Part shown: positions 22,748 through 32,300 of the stretch, in pieces
How positions within the stretch are numbered: position 1 is the stretch's first letter
Layout of the letters: every line of letters begins with the position of its first letter
From: Lachnospiraceae bacterium NC2004
GTDB taxonomy: Bacteria; Bacillota; Clostridia; Lachnospirales; Lachnospiraceae
Length of the DNA: 64,000 nt
NCBI GenBank assembly: GCA_000621905.1
Contig: JHXB01000006.1
Location: 1-64,000 of the forward strand
Direction of reading: 5' to 3'
Translations under genes and position numbers: made by a program
Notes under the pieces: model-generated
What the model was told of the DNA's origin: nothing
The model's database searches: none
Seen by the model: the letters and a program-made list of their open reading frames with translations, nothing else

Positions 22748-25700
22748 ATGAATTGTCCTATTTGTGGCGCAGAGACCAATGCTCTGCTTTGTAAGAATTG
22801 CGAAGGCAACAACGACAAAATTAACAACTGGTATTCGACTTTCAAGAGCGGATTGTTCTCTAAAGAGACCAAGATCAGTTTATATTTGTCTAAGTACACT
22901 ATTCAGGGGGATGGCTTTATGGGCATCGAGAAGATGTATGACCCTAACGAGCCGGATGCGGATAGCAGTTCAACAGAGAAGATGTTAACTAAAGACCCTA
23001 ATAAGGGCGAAGCTGAGGCATTTGAATTCTGTCTTGTTCACGCTACGGGCGTTGAGACAGTTAAGTTTATGAACCAGAACGCTTTGCTCATCAAGCTTAC
23101 CAGAAAGATTGACAAGTTCATCGAGGACGTAAGCCTTTATCTTCCGGGCCTTCCAGAGACTGAGGAGATTGCCAATGTCTTAAGACAGGCTATCGTTGAC
23201 ACTAAAGAACGTGCCAGAGTCAAGATGGAAGAATATCAGAAGATTCGTGAGAAGGAGGACGCAGAATTCTTCCTTCACAAGTACAACGAACATATCGAGA
23301 AGGCCAACAACCCTTCATGTGTTGTCAAGTTAGAGGATAACAATCTTAAGGGAATATATCTCAATCAGGACAAGGATATCATTTTCCTTAATATCAGCGG
23401 TGTCAACAGAACTGTAGATGCTGCGTACATCCCACATGACAATATCAATTACTATAGAAAGATATCATACACTCCTAAGGCTATGCCATTTAAGGAAGGC
23501 TATTTTGGTGGTAGTTTCACAGATACGGTATTTGACATTCCACAGGCTCTTCATGATTATGTTTTGTTAGAGCTTCCGGGACATTTGTCTAACAATGTAC
23601 CTGTGTTGCCTGATCTTGATTCTACATTCAAGAAGACTACTGATGCATCTTATGTTGCACCGGCTGCCAACATAGTTCTTAATTATTATAACCAGAAGCT
23701 TCGTAAGGATTTTGAGATTGAGCTCCCTGAGAGTGCTTTGACATTTTTACAGCAACACCTTGCAGATCTTGATTTTACTATTATGGATGAGAGTTACGAG
23801 GCTAGAGAGGCAATCAAGAATGTCGAGACCGAAGAAGCCGTTGCCATGATGAATGCCGAGAAAGAGAAAGCCATCGCTGAGGCTGAGGAGGCTAAGCGCG
23901 AGGTTGAAGCCGAGAAGGCTAAGGCTCTTCGTGAAGCTGAGGAAGCCAAGGCTGCTGCTTTAGCTGAGGTTGAGGCTGCTAAGCGCGAAGCTGAGGAGGC
24001 AAGAGCTGCTGCTCTTAAAGAGGCCGAGGAAGCCAAGAAAGCTGCTGAGGAAGCTAAAGCTCAGGCTCTTAAGGAACTTGAGGAAGCTAAGGCTCAAGCT
24101 GCTAAGGAAGCTGAAGAAGCCAAGGCTCAGGCTCTTAAAGAAGCTGAGGAAGCCAAGGCTGCTGCTGTTCATCAGGCCGCTTTAGATGCCATTTCCCAGA
24201 AAGAGATTGAAGAAGAACAAGCTCGTATAGCTGCTGAGGAAGAAGCTAAGCGTAAGGAAGAGGAAGAACGCAAGCGCAAAGAGGCTGAGGAGGCTGCCAA
24301 AGCCGAGGCTGAGAGAAAGGCCAAGGAAGAAGCTGAGCGTAAAGCTAAAGAAGAGGCTGAAAGAAAGGCCAAAGAGGAAGCTGAACGCAAGGCTAAGGAA
24401 GAAGAAGAGCGCAAACGCAAAGAAGCTGAGGAAGCTGAGCGTAAGCGTAAGGAAGAAGAAGAACGCAAGCGTAAAGAGGCTGAGGAAGCCGAGCGTAAGC
24501 GTAAGGAAGAGGAAGAACGTAAGCGTAAGGAAGCTGAAGAAGCTGCAAGACTTGAGGCTGAGCGTAAAGCCAAGGAAGAAGCTGAGCGCAAGGCTCGTGA
24601 AGAGGAAGAACGCAAGCGTAAGGAAGAAGAGAGAAAGCGCTTAGAGGAAGCAAGAAAGGCTCGCGAGGCTGAGCAACGTAAGATCTTCGAAGAAGAGATG
24701 ACCAAGTTAGAGAAGGCTCTTGAAGAGGAGAAAGCTGCTAAGCAGAAAGCCAAGGAAGAAGAAGAAAGACGTCAGCGCGAAGAAGCTGAGAAGATTGCTC
24801 GTCTCGAGGCTGAGAAGAAAGCCAAGGAAGAAGAAGCTAAGCGTAAGGCTGAAGAGGAAGCTCGTAAGAAAGAAGAAGAAAGAATACGTAAGCAAGAGGA
24901 ATTCCGTAAGAAGATGGAAGCTGAGGAGCAGGCTCGTATCGCTGCTGCTAAGGCTGCCGCTGAAGAGGAAGAACGTAAGCGTAAGGAAGCTGAAGAAGAG
25001 GCTGAAAGAAAGCGTATAGAAGCTGAAGAAGCCGAGAAGAAGCGTCAGGAAGAAGAAGAACGTAAGCGCAAGGAAGCTGAGGAGAAAGCAATCGCTGAAG
25101 CTGCTGAGAAAGCAAGAATTGCTGCTGAAGAAGAACGTGCAAGACAGGAAGCTGAGATGGCTGCTGTTGAGGCAGAATTAAGAGCTAAAGAACAGGCTGA
25201 ACTTAAAGCCAAGGAAGAAGCTGCTGCTAAACTTCAGAAAGATCTCGAGGATAAAGAGCGTCAGAAAGCTGAAGAGGCTGCAAGATTAGCTGCTGAAGAG
25301 CAAGCTCGTGTAGCTGCAGAACAGGCTAAGAAAGAGGCTGAGGAAGCTGCTAAGGCTGAGGAGGCTAAGAAAGCTCAAGAAGAAGCTGAGGAGCAAGCTA
25401 GATTAGAGGCACTTGAGAAAGAGAGACGCGAGGCTGAGGAGGCTAAGCTCAACTCTACAATCAATACTGGTGCTAAACTCAATAATGATGAGGACGACGA
25501 AGAAGCTAAACTTAGAGCTCTTGAGGCACAGATGAGAGCAGATTCTAACGATGCTATCGCTAATGCTACTGCTGCTGCTAAGGAAGCTTTGGCAGACGCA
25601 CAGGCAGAGAAAGATGCACTTATCAAGGAAGCTAATCAGGGTGCCGAGCAGGTTATTAAGAAGTCTAAGTTCGCACTTAAGTCTGACGAAGACAAGGCTA

Positions 25701-26068
25701 AAGAGATTGAGCAGGATGAGGCAGAAAGAGCTAATGCTAAGATCGCAGAGGAAGCTGCTAAGGCTGCTGCTATCGCAGAAGGCAAAGGCTCATCACTCTC
25801 ACTTGCCGCTGAAGATAACTATCTGAACTATGAAGATGCCGAGATGGATCCATATGTTCCAGGAGATGGTATCACAGGTAAGATTAAGGACGATTCAGAC
25901 GAAGGCTCACTCAACATGGGTGAGGAAGATGAGACCTTAGGTGTCGGAAGCGAAGAGATCAGCGAATTCGAATTCAAGATCAGAAAGCTTAAGATTATGC
26001 TTGAGCATAACCTCATCACCGAGGATGAATTCAACGAGATGAGAAAGAATCTTCTTTCAGAATTGTAA
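22748..26068 (+). CDS. Zinc-ribbon / long charged helix / SHOCT protein (1106 aa)
   Basis: Seen: a four-Cys zinc ribbon at the very N-terminus (C3, C6, C15, C18); a globular part (about 20-345) with no family I recognise; about 550 residues (350-900) of Glu/Lys/Arg/Ala repeats with 18-residue units such as KEEEERKRKEAEEAERKR (about 555-610), the composition of a stable single alpha-helix or coiled coil; a second Ala-rich helix (910-1013); an acidic linker; and a C-terminal SHOCT-like segment (about 1073-1106, KIRKLKIMLEHNLITEDEFN). No signal peptide or membrane segment, so cytoplasmic. AGGGAGAG precedes the ATG; own promoter and terminator. The DNA repeats in frame. Length of the charged arm (about 80 nm if one straight helix) suggests a spacer or scaffold. 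Function unknown. Confidence 0.85.
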   Translation: MNCPICGAETNALLCKNCEGNNDKINNWYSTFKSGLFSKETKISLYLSKYTIQGDGFMGIEKMYDPNEPDADSSSTEKMLTKDPNKGEAEAFEFCLVHATGVETVKFMNQNALLIKLTRKIDKFIEDVSLYLPGLPETEEIANVLRQAIVDTKERARVKMEEYQKIREKEDAEFFLHKYNEHIEKANNPSCVVKLEDNNLKGIYLNQDKDIIFLNISGVNRTVDAAYIPHDNINYYRKISYTPKAMPFKEGYFGGSFTDTVFDIPQALHDYVLLELPGHLSNNVPVLPDLDSTFKKTTDASYVAPAANIVLNYYNQKLRKDFEIELPESALTFLQQHLADLDFTIMDESYEAREAIKNVETEEAVAMMNAEKEKAIAEAEEAKREVEAEKAKALREAEEAKAAALAEVEAAKREAEEARAAALKEAEEAKKAAEEAKAQALKELEEAKAQAAKEAEEAKAQALKEAEEAKAAAVHQAALDAISQKEIEEEQARIAAEEEAKRKEEEERKRKEAEEAAKAEAERKAKEEAERKAKEEAERKAKEEAERKAKEEEERKRKEAEEAERKRKEEEERKRKEAEEAERKRKEEEERKRKEAEEAARLEAERKAKEEAERKAREEEERKRKEEERKRLEEARKAREAEQRKIFEEEMTKLEKALEEEKAAKQKAKEEEERRQREEAEKIARLEAEKKAKEEEAKRKAEEEARKKEEERIRKQEEFRKKMEAEEQARIAAAKAAAEEEERKRKEAEEEAERKRIEAEEAEKKRQEEEERKRKEAEEKAIAEAAEKARIAAEEERARQEAEMAAVEAELRAKEQAELKAKEEAAAKLQKDLEDKERQKAEEAARLAAEEQARVAAEQAKKEAEEAAKAEEAKKAQEEAEEQARLEALEKERREAEEAKLNSTINTGAKLNNDEDDEEAKLRALEAQMRADSNDAIANATAAAKEALADAQAEKDALIKEANQGAEQVIKKSKFALKSDEDKAKEIEQDEAERANAKIAEEAAKAAAIAEGKGSSLSLAAEDNYLNYEDAEMDPYVPGDGITGKIKDDSDEGSLNMGEEDETLGVGSEEISEFEFKIRKLKIMLEHNLITEDEFNEMRKNLLSEL

Positions 26069-26073
26069 TTAAA

Positions 26074-26112
26074 AAACTAGGATTCTAAGCGTAGCGAAGA
26101 ATCCTAGTTTTT
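26074..26112 (+). terminator. Terminator built on a dispersed repeat
   Basis: AAAACTAGGATTCT and AGAATCCTAGTTTT form the stem, with AAGCGTAGCGA in the loop; a run of T follows on the plus strand. The core GATTCTAAGCGTAGCGAAGAATC is the dispersed repeat word. It lies 6 bp past the stop of the 1106-residue protein gene. Confidence 0.85.
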
Positions 26113-26154
26113 TTATGTTGTTATTTTTTATTTTAATGTCATTCTCCTTTCCCC

Positions 26155-26182
26155 TGTCATTCTGAGCGCAGCGAAGAATCTT
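26155..26182. repeat. Dispersed TGTCATTCTGAGCG element, half copy
   Basis: TGTCATTCTGAGCGCAGCGA, then AGAATCTT, between two convergent terminators. Same family as the units at 27194 and 28064. Confidence 0.75.
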
Positions 26183-26216
26183 AAAAAAGCTAGTGGCTTA
26201 TGCCACTAGCTTTTTT
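26183..26216. terminator. Bidirectional terminator between convergent genes
   Basis: AAAAAAGCTAGTGGC and GCCACTAGCTTTTTT around a TTAT loop. It sits 6 bp past the galU stop (minus strand) and also has a T run on the plus strand. Confidence 0.9.
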
Positions 26217-26221
26217 AGATT

Positions 26222-27115
26222 CTATAACTCTTCTGCCAACTTCTTAATATACCCACTGAGTTCCCCTCTAAGCTCATCCCTCTGAAGCGCAAAATCAATT
26301 GTCGCCTTAACAAATCCAAACTTATCTCCTACATCATATCTGATTCCCTCAAATTTATATGCATAAACCGTCTGTATATCCATAAGCCTAAGTATAGCAT
26401 CGGTAAGCTGAATCTCTCCGTTCTTACCTGCACCTTGTGTCTCAAGGAACTTAAATATCTCAGGAGTAAGAACATATCTACCAAGAACAGCCAAATCACT
26501 CGGCGACTGTTCAATCAATGGCTTCTCAACGATACCCGATAACTTAATACGCCTTGAATCTCCGTAGTTCTTATCTAAAGGCTCGACTATACCATACTTA
26601 CCTACATCTTCATGCGGAACAGACTGTACACCAACCACTGACGCCTTCTTCTCGCAGTAGGCTCCAATAAGCTGCTTTAATGCCGGCTCGCCGCCTTCAT
26701 TTACCACGAGATCATCACCTAATAAGACCGCAAAAGGTTCTTCTCCGACAAATGTCCTCGCACACCATATCGCATGTCCGAGTCCCTTTGGCTCCTTCTG
26801 TCTTACGTAATAGATATTAGCCATATCGGATATCTTTCTAATCATCTCCTCAAGATCGTGCTTACCGGAAGACTTAAGTCTCTCCTCAAGCTCGTAATTC
26901 CTGTCGAAATGATCCTCCATAGATCTCTTATTGGAGTTGGTTATGATTAATATCTCTTCTATTCCGGATGCTGCTGCTTCCTCTACAATATACTGAAGTG
27001 TTGGAATGTCTACTATCGGAAGCATCTCCTTAGGCATCGCCTTGGTGGCCGGAAGGAACCTTGTCCCAAGTCCTGCCGCAGGAATTACAGCCTTTCTTAC
27101 TCTTGTGTTGGTCAT
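26222..27115 (-). CDS. galU: UTP-glucose-1-phosphate uridylyltransferase
   Basis: 297 residues. Nucleotidyltransferase signature [20 protein letters not shown] (about 14-33), [11 protein letters not shown], and GIVEKP plus [10 protein letters not shown], as in GalU/GtaB. It makes UDP-glucose for glycolipids, wall polymers and exopolysaccharide. Monocistronic with repeats upstream. It supplies a substrate that surface glycosylation genes at the end of this window could use (inference). Confidence 0.95.
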   Translation of the reverse strand: MTNTRVRKAVIPAAGLGTRFLPATKAMPKEMLPIVDIPTLQYIVEEAAASGIEEILIITNSNKRSMEDHFDRNYELEERLKSSGKHDLEEMIRKISDMANIYYVRQKEPKGLGHAIWCARTFVGEEPFAVLLGDDLVVNEGGEPALKQLIGAYCEKKASVVGVQSVPHEDVGKYGIVEPLDKNYGDSRRIKLSGIVEKPLIEQSPSDLAVLGRYVLTPEIFKFLETQGAGKNGEIQLTDAILRLMDIQTVYAYKFEGIRYDVGDKFGFVKATIDFALQRDELRGELSGYIKKLAEEL

Positions 27116-27193
27116 GATGTACTCCTTATACTTATAATACTACTAATAATATTGTTATTCCACTTTAACCTGTCATTCTGATTCACCCTACCC
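27116..27193. other. galU promoter region with partial repeat
   Basis: AT-rich; contains a truncated TGTCATTCTGATTC unit at 27171. No gene seen. Confidence 0.4.
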
Positions 27194-27335
27194 TGTCATT
27201 CTGAGCAAAGCGAAGAATCTTATATTGACCTTCTTCGAAGGTCAAAGATCCTTCGTCACTTCGTTCCTCAGGATGACAAAAAACAAGTCATTCAGAGCGT
27301 AGCGAAGAATCTTTATCCCGAGTGTAACGAGGGAT
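27194..27335. repeat. Composite dispersed repeat, copy downstream of efp
   Basis: Two units. Unit 1 (27194-27278) runs TGTCATTCTGAGCAAAGCGA, then TTGACCTTCTTCGAAGGTCAA, to CCTCAGGATGACA; its two ends are imperfect inverted repeats and it can fold into one long hairpin. Unit 2 (27287-27335) holds CATTCAGAGCGTAGCGAAG and TTTATCCCGAGTGTAACGAG. The same two units, in the same order and orientation, lie at 28064-28227 on the other side of efp. Confidence 0.85.
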
Positions 27336-27353
27336 ATCCCTCTATAAAAATCA

Positions 27354-27373
27354 AGAGGAGCATACGCTCCTCT
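27354..27373 (-). terminator. Terminator after efp
   Basis: AGAGGAGC-ATAC-GCTCCTCT, then TTGATTTTTATAG on the minus strand. 24 bp past the efp stop. Confidence 0.8.
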
Positions 27374-27396
27374 GACCTATAATAGACTCATATTAA

Positions 27397-27951
27397 TTAT
27401 ACACGTGAAAGGTACTCGCCTGTTCTTGTATCAATCTTAAGAGTATCACCATTGTTAACGAACAATGGAACCATGATACGTGCACCGGTCTCAACTGTAC
27501 ATGGCTTAGTAGCACCAGTAGCAGTATCACCCTTAACACCAGGCTCACACTCAGTAACAAGAAGCTCAACGTTAATAGGAGGCTCTACTGAGAACACCTC
27601 TCCGTTGTGGCTTACAAGCTTAACTTCCTCGTTCTCTTTAACGAACTTCAATGAATCGCCGATAACATCTGCAGAAAGATCAATCTGCTCATATGACTCA
27701 GGATCCATGAAATGATAAAAATCATCTGCATAGAGATATGTGTAGTTCTTACGCTCAATCATAGCGTTCTCGAACTTCTCAGTAGGACGGAAAGTCTTCT
27801 CAACTACTCCACCACTCTTGATATTCTTAAGCTTACATCTTACAAATGCAGCTCCTTTACCAGGCTTAACATGCTGAAACTCAATAATCTGATAGATGTT
27901 GCCCTCAAACTCAATTGTAACGCCGTTTTTAAAATCACCAGCTGTAACCAT
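27397..27951 (-). CDS. efp: Elongation factor P
   Basis: 184 residues from ATG 27951, preceded by AAGGAGGATACATTA. The longer open frame back to 28020 is not used. KOW-like N-domain ([20 protein letters not shown]) with the modification loop [12 protein letters not shown], where K33 would sit at the tip (Lys, not Arg); OB domains follow and end [17 protein letters not shown]. It binds stalled ribosomes at the E site to restart polyproline synthesis. Transcribed alone between two copies of a composite repeat. Confidence 0.96.
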   Translation of the reverse strand: MVTAGDFKNGVTIEFEGNIYQIIEFQHVKPGKGAAFVRCKLKNIKSGGVVEKTFRPTEKFENAMIERKNYTYLYADDFYHFMDPESYEQIDLSADVIGDSLKFVKENEEVKLVSHNGEVFSVEPPINVELLVTECEPGVKGDTATGATKPCTVETGARIMVPLFVNNGDTLKIDTRTGEYLSRV

Positions 27952-28063
27952 TAATGTATCCTCCTTAAGATAATTGTCCGTAATTATTGATATTGTATAA
28001 TATATTGCGCATAATTTCAAGTAGAAATTGAATTATACTCTATTATGTCATTCTACCTTAACC

Positions 28064-28227
28064 TGTCATTCTGAGCGTAGCGAAGAATCTTATATTGACC
28101 TTCTTCGAAGGTCAAAGATCCTTCGTCACTTTGTTCCTCAGGATGACATTTAGCTACATTGTTATTCTTCCTTAATTTGTCATTCTGAGCGTAGCGAAGA
28201 ATCTTTATCCCGAGTGTAACGAGGGAT
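28064..28227. repeat. Composite dispersed repeat, copy upstream of efp
   Basis: Unit 1 (28064-28148) and unit 2 (28179-28227) match 27194-27278 and 27287-27335 almost base for base. The spacer between units is longer (30 bp against 8 bp). It fills most of the 280-bp gap between efp and the YqeG-AroK gene, leaving about 110 bp for the efp promoter. Confidence 0.85.
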
Positions 28228-28231
28228 AATT

Positions 28232-29221
28232 CTACCTGCTCTTGTCAATGTAATCAACAACTTCATCAACCGACTTATCATCAGTCTCAATCGTAACATG
28301 CGAAGCCTTCTTATACTTAGGATTCCTCTCATTTAACAATGATACGATGCGCTCCATAGGATTCTCCACATTTAAAAGGGGCCTATCCTTAGAACCTTTA
28401 ACCCTCTCATATACCGTATCCGGCTCAGACTTAAGATAGAACACCTTCCCAAGCTTTCTAAGTAACTTGGCATTCTCCTCCCTAAGCGGCATACCGCCAC
28501 CAGTCGATATAATAGCATTGTGAGTAGTCTTGGTAAGTTCCTTAATAACATTGGTCTCTAGCTCACGAAAATACTCTTCTCCCTTAGTTGCAAATATATC
28601 ATTGATAGACATACCTTCCTTAGCCACAATATATGCGTCTGTATCTATCATGCGCCTATTCATACGGGAAGCTAACTTCTCACCGATTGTAGTCTTACCT
28701 GCTCCCATAAATCCAATAAGAATAACATTGTCCTGCTTGGTATATGATTTAAGAACCGGCTTCTCTAGTCTTCTCTTAAGTACAATCTGAATCTCTTCCT
28801 TAGGATTAATCGGCTTAGATAAAATGCAATAGATACCTAATCTCTTAGCTCCCCACACATCTGTAAAAAGCTGATCTCCGATAAAAAGAGTATTGTCGCT
28901 TGTGGTACCCATTAACCTCATTGCTTCTTTATAGCCCTTCTCGAACGGCTTATTAGCCTTGAAAATGTACTTAGAGTGGATATGCTTATTAAAGCGTTTC
29001 ACTCTCTCCTCTTTATTGTTAGACAAAAGCATTGTATCAAACCCTATGCTGTTAAGTCTCTTAAATAGAGCTATCGCCTTCTCATCTGCATCTGCTCCAT
29101 GAGGAACCAAAGTGTTATCAATATCGTAAATTATCCCTCTATATCCCATTCTGTAATAGTATTCATAATCAATCTCATAAGTCGAATCAACCCATGAATC
29201 CGGGTAAAATTTCTCTAACAT
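28232..29221 (-). CDS. aroK: Fused YqeG-type HAD phosphatase and shikimate kinase
   Basis: 329 residues. Residues 1-150: YqeG/PGP-type HAD phosphatase with DIDNTLVPH (D33, D35), LLSNNK (66-71), Lys in KANKPFEKG and IGDQLFTDVWGA (114-125). Residues 165-329: shikimate kinase with P-loop GFMGAGKTT (170-178), D193/D195 in MIDTDAY, R219 in YFRELE, ISTGGGMPLR (238-247) and R280 in KDRPLLN; all binding residues are present. The kinase phosphorylates shikimate in aromatic amino-acid synthesis. A fusion of these two domains is unusual; in other Firmicutes YqeG is next to the shikimate dehydrogenase region. Single frame with no break visible. Confidence 0.88.
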   Translation of the reverse strand: MLEKFYPDSWVDSTYEIDYEYYYRMGYRGIIYDIDNTLVPHGADADEKAIALFKRLNSIGFDTMLLSNNKEERVKRFNKHIHSKYIFKANKPFEKGYKEAMRLMGTTSDNTLFIGDQLFTDVWGAKRLGIYCILSKPINPKEEIQIVLKRRLEKPVLKSYTKQDNVILIGFMGAGKTTIGEKLASRMNRRMIDTDAYIVAKEGMSINDIFATKGEEYFRELETNVIKELTKTTHNAIISTGGGMPLREENAKLLRKLGKVFYLKSEPDTVYERVKGSKDRPLLNVENPMERIVSLLNERNPKYKKASHVTIETDDKSVDEVVDYIDKSR

Positions 29222-29319
29222 ATGCCCTCCTATAATATGTACTTGCTATATTATAACGCATATTCAAGAATACTTCTATATCTTTTTACAGTCATCAGAC
29301 AACAATCAGCCCATAAAAA

Positions 29320-29341
29320 ATCGCCGGACGAATCCGGCGAT
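29320..29341 (-). terminator. Terminator at end of the pilus locus
   Basis: ATCGCCGGA-CGAA-TCCGGCGAT, with TTTTTTA following on the minus strand. 26 bp past the stop of the 1811-residue protein. Confidence 0.9.
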
Positions 29342-29367
29342 TTAATTTACTTATTTAGTTCATTGCA

Positions 29368-32300
29368 TCACGTCAAGTCAAACAATGTTGTTGTTGTCTT
29401 AATTAAGATACGCTTGCTAACCTTACGTCCCTTAGAATCCTTAGCATACACTGTAATGTAGAACGATCCTTGCTTGATATAAGAATCAATTACTCCACTA
29501 TCGTCCTGATCACCTCTGATTGTAATCGTAAGCTTATTACCTGACGATGTCGCAGACAAAAGCTGTGGATTAACATGGCTACCCTTGTTATAAAGTGGAT
29601 TACCTGATGCAGCCGGTAAGTCTTCATTAGCCGCAACTGCATGCCACTGATTAATAATAGGATCTCCGGATGTTGGAGGACCTAATACTACGTTAGGATC
29701 ATCTGCATCATTCTTAGCAGCTGGGTTGCTGTTACAGATAAACATGTAAACATCCTTAAAGTGAGCAACCTGCTCATCATCAAGAGTGAAGTTAAAGCTA
29801 CATGCCTTAGGATCCTGAGTATCTAATGACAATACTGCTGTAGAATTAGATGTCTCACCGGTAAAGGTAGCATGTTTATAAACGTAATTCTCAGTATCAG
29901 TTACATTGTCTTTATTATTATCGTTCTCAAACTCCTTATAAACCAATGAAGGTCCTGAACTTCTACTTCTAGCCTTAGAAAGGATTGCATTGATAAACAA
30001 TCTTCTCTCCTGCTCGTTCTTATCAGAGTCAGAAAGCGCATCATAACCTGCTGCAGTAAATGTTACTGACTTATAAGTAAACATATAATAGAAGCTTCGT
30101 CCATTCAACGGATCAGCTGCATATAGAGCTGAAGTATTATTACCTGCACCTGCAAGTGAGTACCAAATCTCCATATCCTTTGACTCAGTATCTGCTGCAT
30201 AAGTCTGACCATTAGTGGTTGCAATTGAAGCCTTGGTATCAATATTATAAGGATATTCCTTGATAAGACCGAACTGAGTATTATCATTCATTGCAATTCT
30301 AGTAGTCATACCAAAGTCAGTTGTCTGTCCTGAATGTGGAGCAGATACATTCTTGAACTGAGTTGACTGAGCCTGATCATCTGAACCATTAGCTCCACCG
30401 TTACCAAGTGAGAAGTGAACTATATCAGTTCCTCCTGCTGCAGCCATATTGTTACCATTATTCAAGTCTGTAGTGCCATCTACAACCTCATAGGTTCCAT
30501 CATAACTGTTAGTGGTCATAAATTCACCCGGCATATCAGTATCAAGTCCTCTATATGTTGCGGTTGTATATGGAACATATAGATACTCTCTCTGTGTCTT
30601 AGGATTTCTACCCGCTGCAGAATAGAATGCAGCACTCTGCGAACCAGCTGTAACGGAATCATACATTCTACCATCATTTTGCTTCTCGTATTTAAAACGA
30701 TCAAAACCACAACACTCTCTCAAGTATTGGTTAATATTACGAGACCAAGATGTTGTTCCACCACAGTCATATCCGATAAATGAAAATGTATCGGTACCGA
30801 GGAAGGCAGCTCCATTGTCTTCGATGTAATTCTTTATGAACCAACATCCAATATTAGGAATATCGTTGATAAATCCTTCTCCTGAACCACCACCATATGC
30901 ACGACCGAAACCGATAATAATCATATCGTAAAGTCCGGTACTGAATCTTTGGGCTACACCTGTATCATCGCTCGTATCATTAGGATCCTTTCTCCAGTGA
31001 GTTGAATGAATCTTAAGATATCCATCATTTGGGTTATCAGGATCGTAATCCTTAACTTCACCCTTTCTTAGCCAACTGTTAGTAACCTTGGCAGGAATTC
31101 CACCCCAATCTTCTGACTGACCTCTATTGTTAAAGTTAGAAAAATCATAAAGGGTCTTAATATTAATAAGTCCGGAATGTGATCCATCACCGGTATCACC
31201 GATAGTCATCTTAACCCATGAATCTTTCATAGTCTTATTGGCTGAATCATAGAAGTGATTCTTGAACTTTCTGAAGAGGTCCTTCTCATCATCAGTTAAT
31301 CCATCTCTCTCATCGTACTTATCTCCAGCCTCAAAGTTCTTACAATAATCAGCAAGATATGCATTACACATCTGACCAAACTGAATTGTTGTCATTGTTG
31401 TAAGCTTAATATCATACTCGTCAAGACAATCTCCAAGATTCTCTGCATTACCATTATCAAGACGTTTCTCAGTAGAATACAATCCAAACTTAGCATCATC
31501 CTTAGGATCCGCAGGATCATCATAGTAAAGCCAATCACTACCATCTGAACATCCGATATAGTTAGCCTTACCGTCTCTTACCTGATTAACATCAAGTACA
31601 GTTATTGGAGAACCAACAAATACTTTACCGGCACCATTACCCGGTACAATCTGAAGAAGTCTTAATTCCTGTTTAGAAGCACCCTTCTCAGGATAATACT
31701 TAGGAGTACCAGGTATAATAGTCTGCTTACCATTAGAACTATCTTCTACAAGAATTCTGTATGGTAATACACCTATAAAGTCTTTATCAACTGTAAAATT
31801 ATCTAAAACACCGGTTGCTCCTTCTTTGAATGTAATAACACCTGAAGTAGCTGTATATCCGTCAACTCGGGCAACACACTCTGTTGCATACTTCTCTACA
31901 CCCTCAATACGGCTGTCAACCTCCCCATCAGAGAACTTGCTATCACCATTAAGATCATAGTAAACTCTTACGCTGTAGGTGTGTCCAGGAATGAGCCCCT
32001 CAACAGCCAACTTGAAGGTAGGCTTTCTAGAGTTCTCAATTCTGTTAGGATATTTTCCTGATCCCTTAGGTGACTCATATCCATCTCTTGTAGAATCGTA
32101 GTCTACAGGCGCCTCCATAAGGTTAATCACAGGTCTACTCTGAGCATAACAGTTAAGGAAATGCTTAAGCTGAACAGCAGATCCAGACTTAGCATAATTA
32201 ACCTTAGATCCTGTCTTAACCATCGTCTCATTGAAGAACTGAATTGCAGTACCTTTATCTAAGCTTGATATAACCTTAACATCGCCATCTAATACTGACT

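Noticed and set aside
23794-24895. Long antisense open frames (80-193 codons) across the charged-helix gene
   Set aside because: They arise from the low-stop GAA/AAG/GCT repeat composition, read as Ser/Leu-only chains, and have no ribosome binding site or family resemblance.
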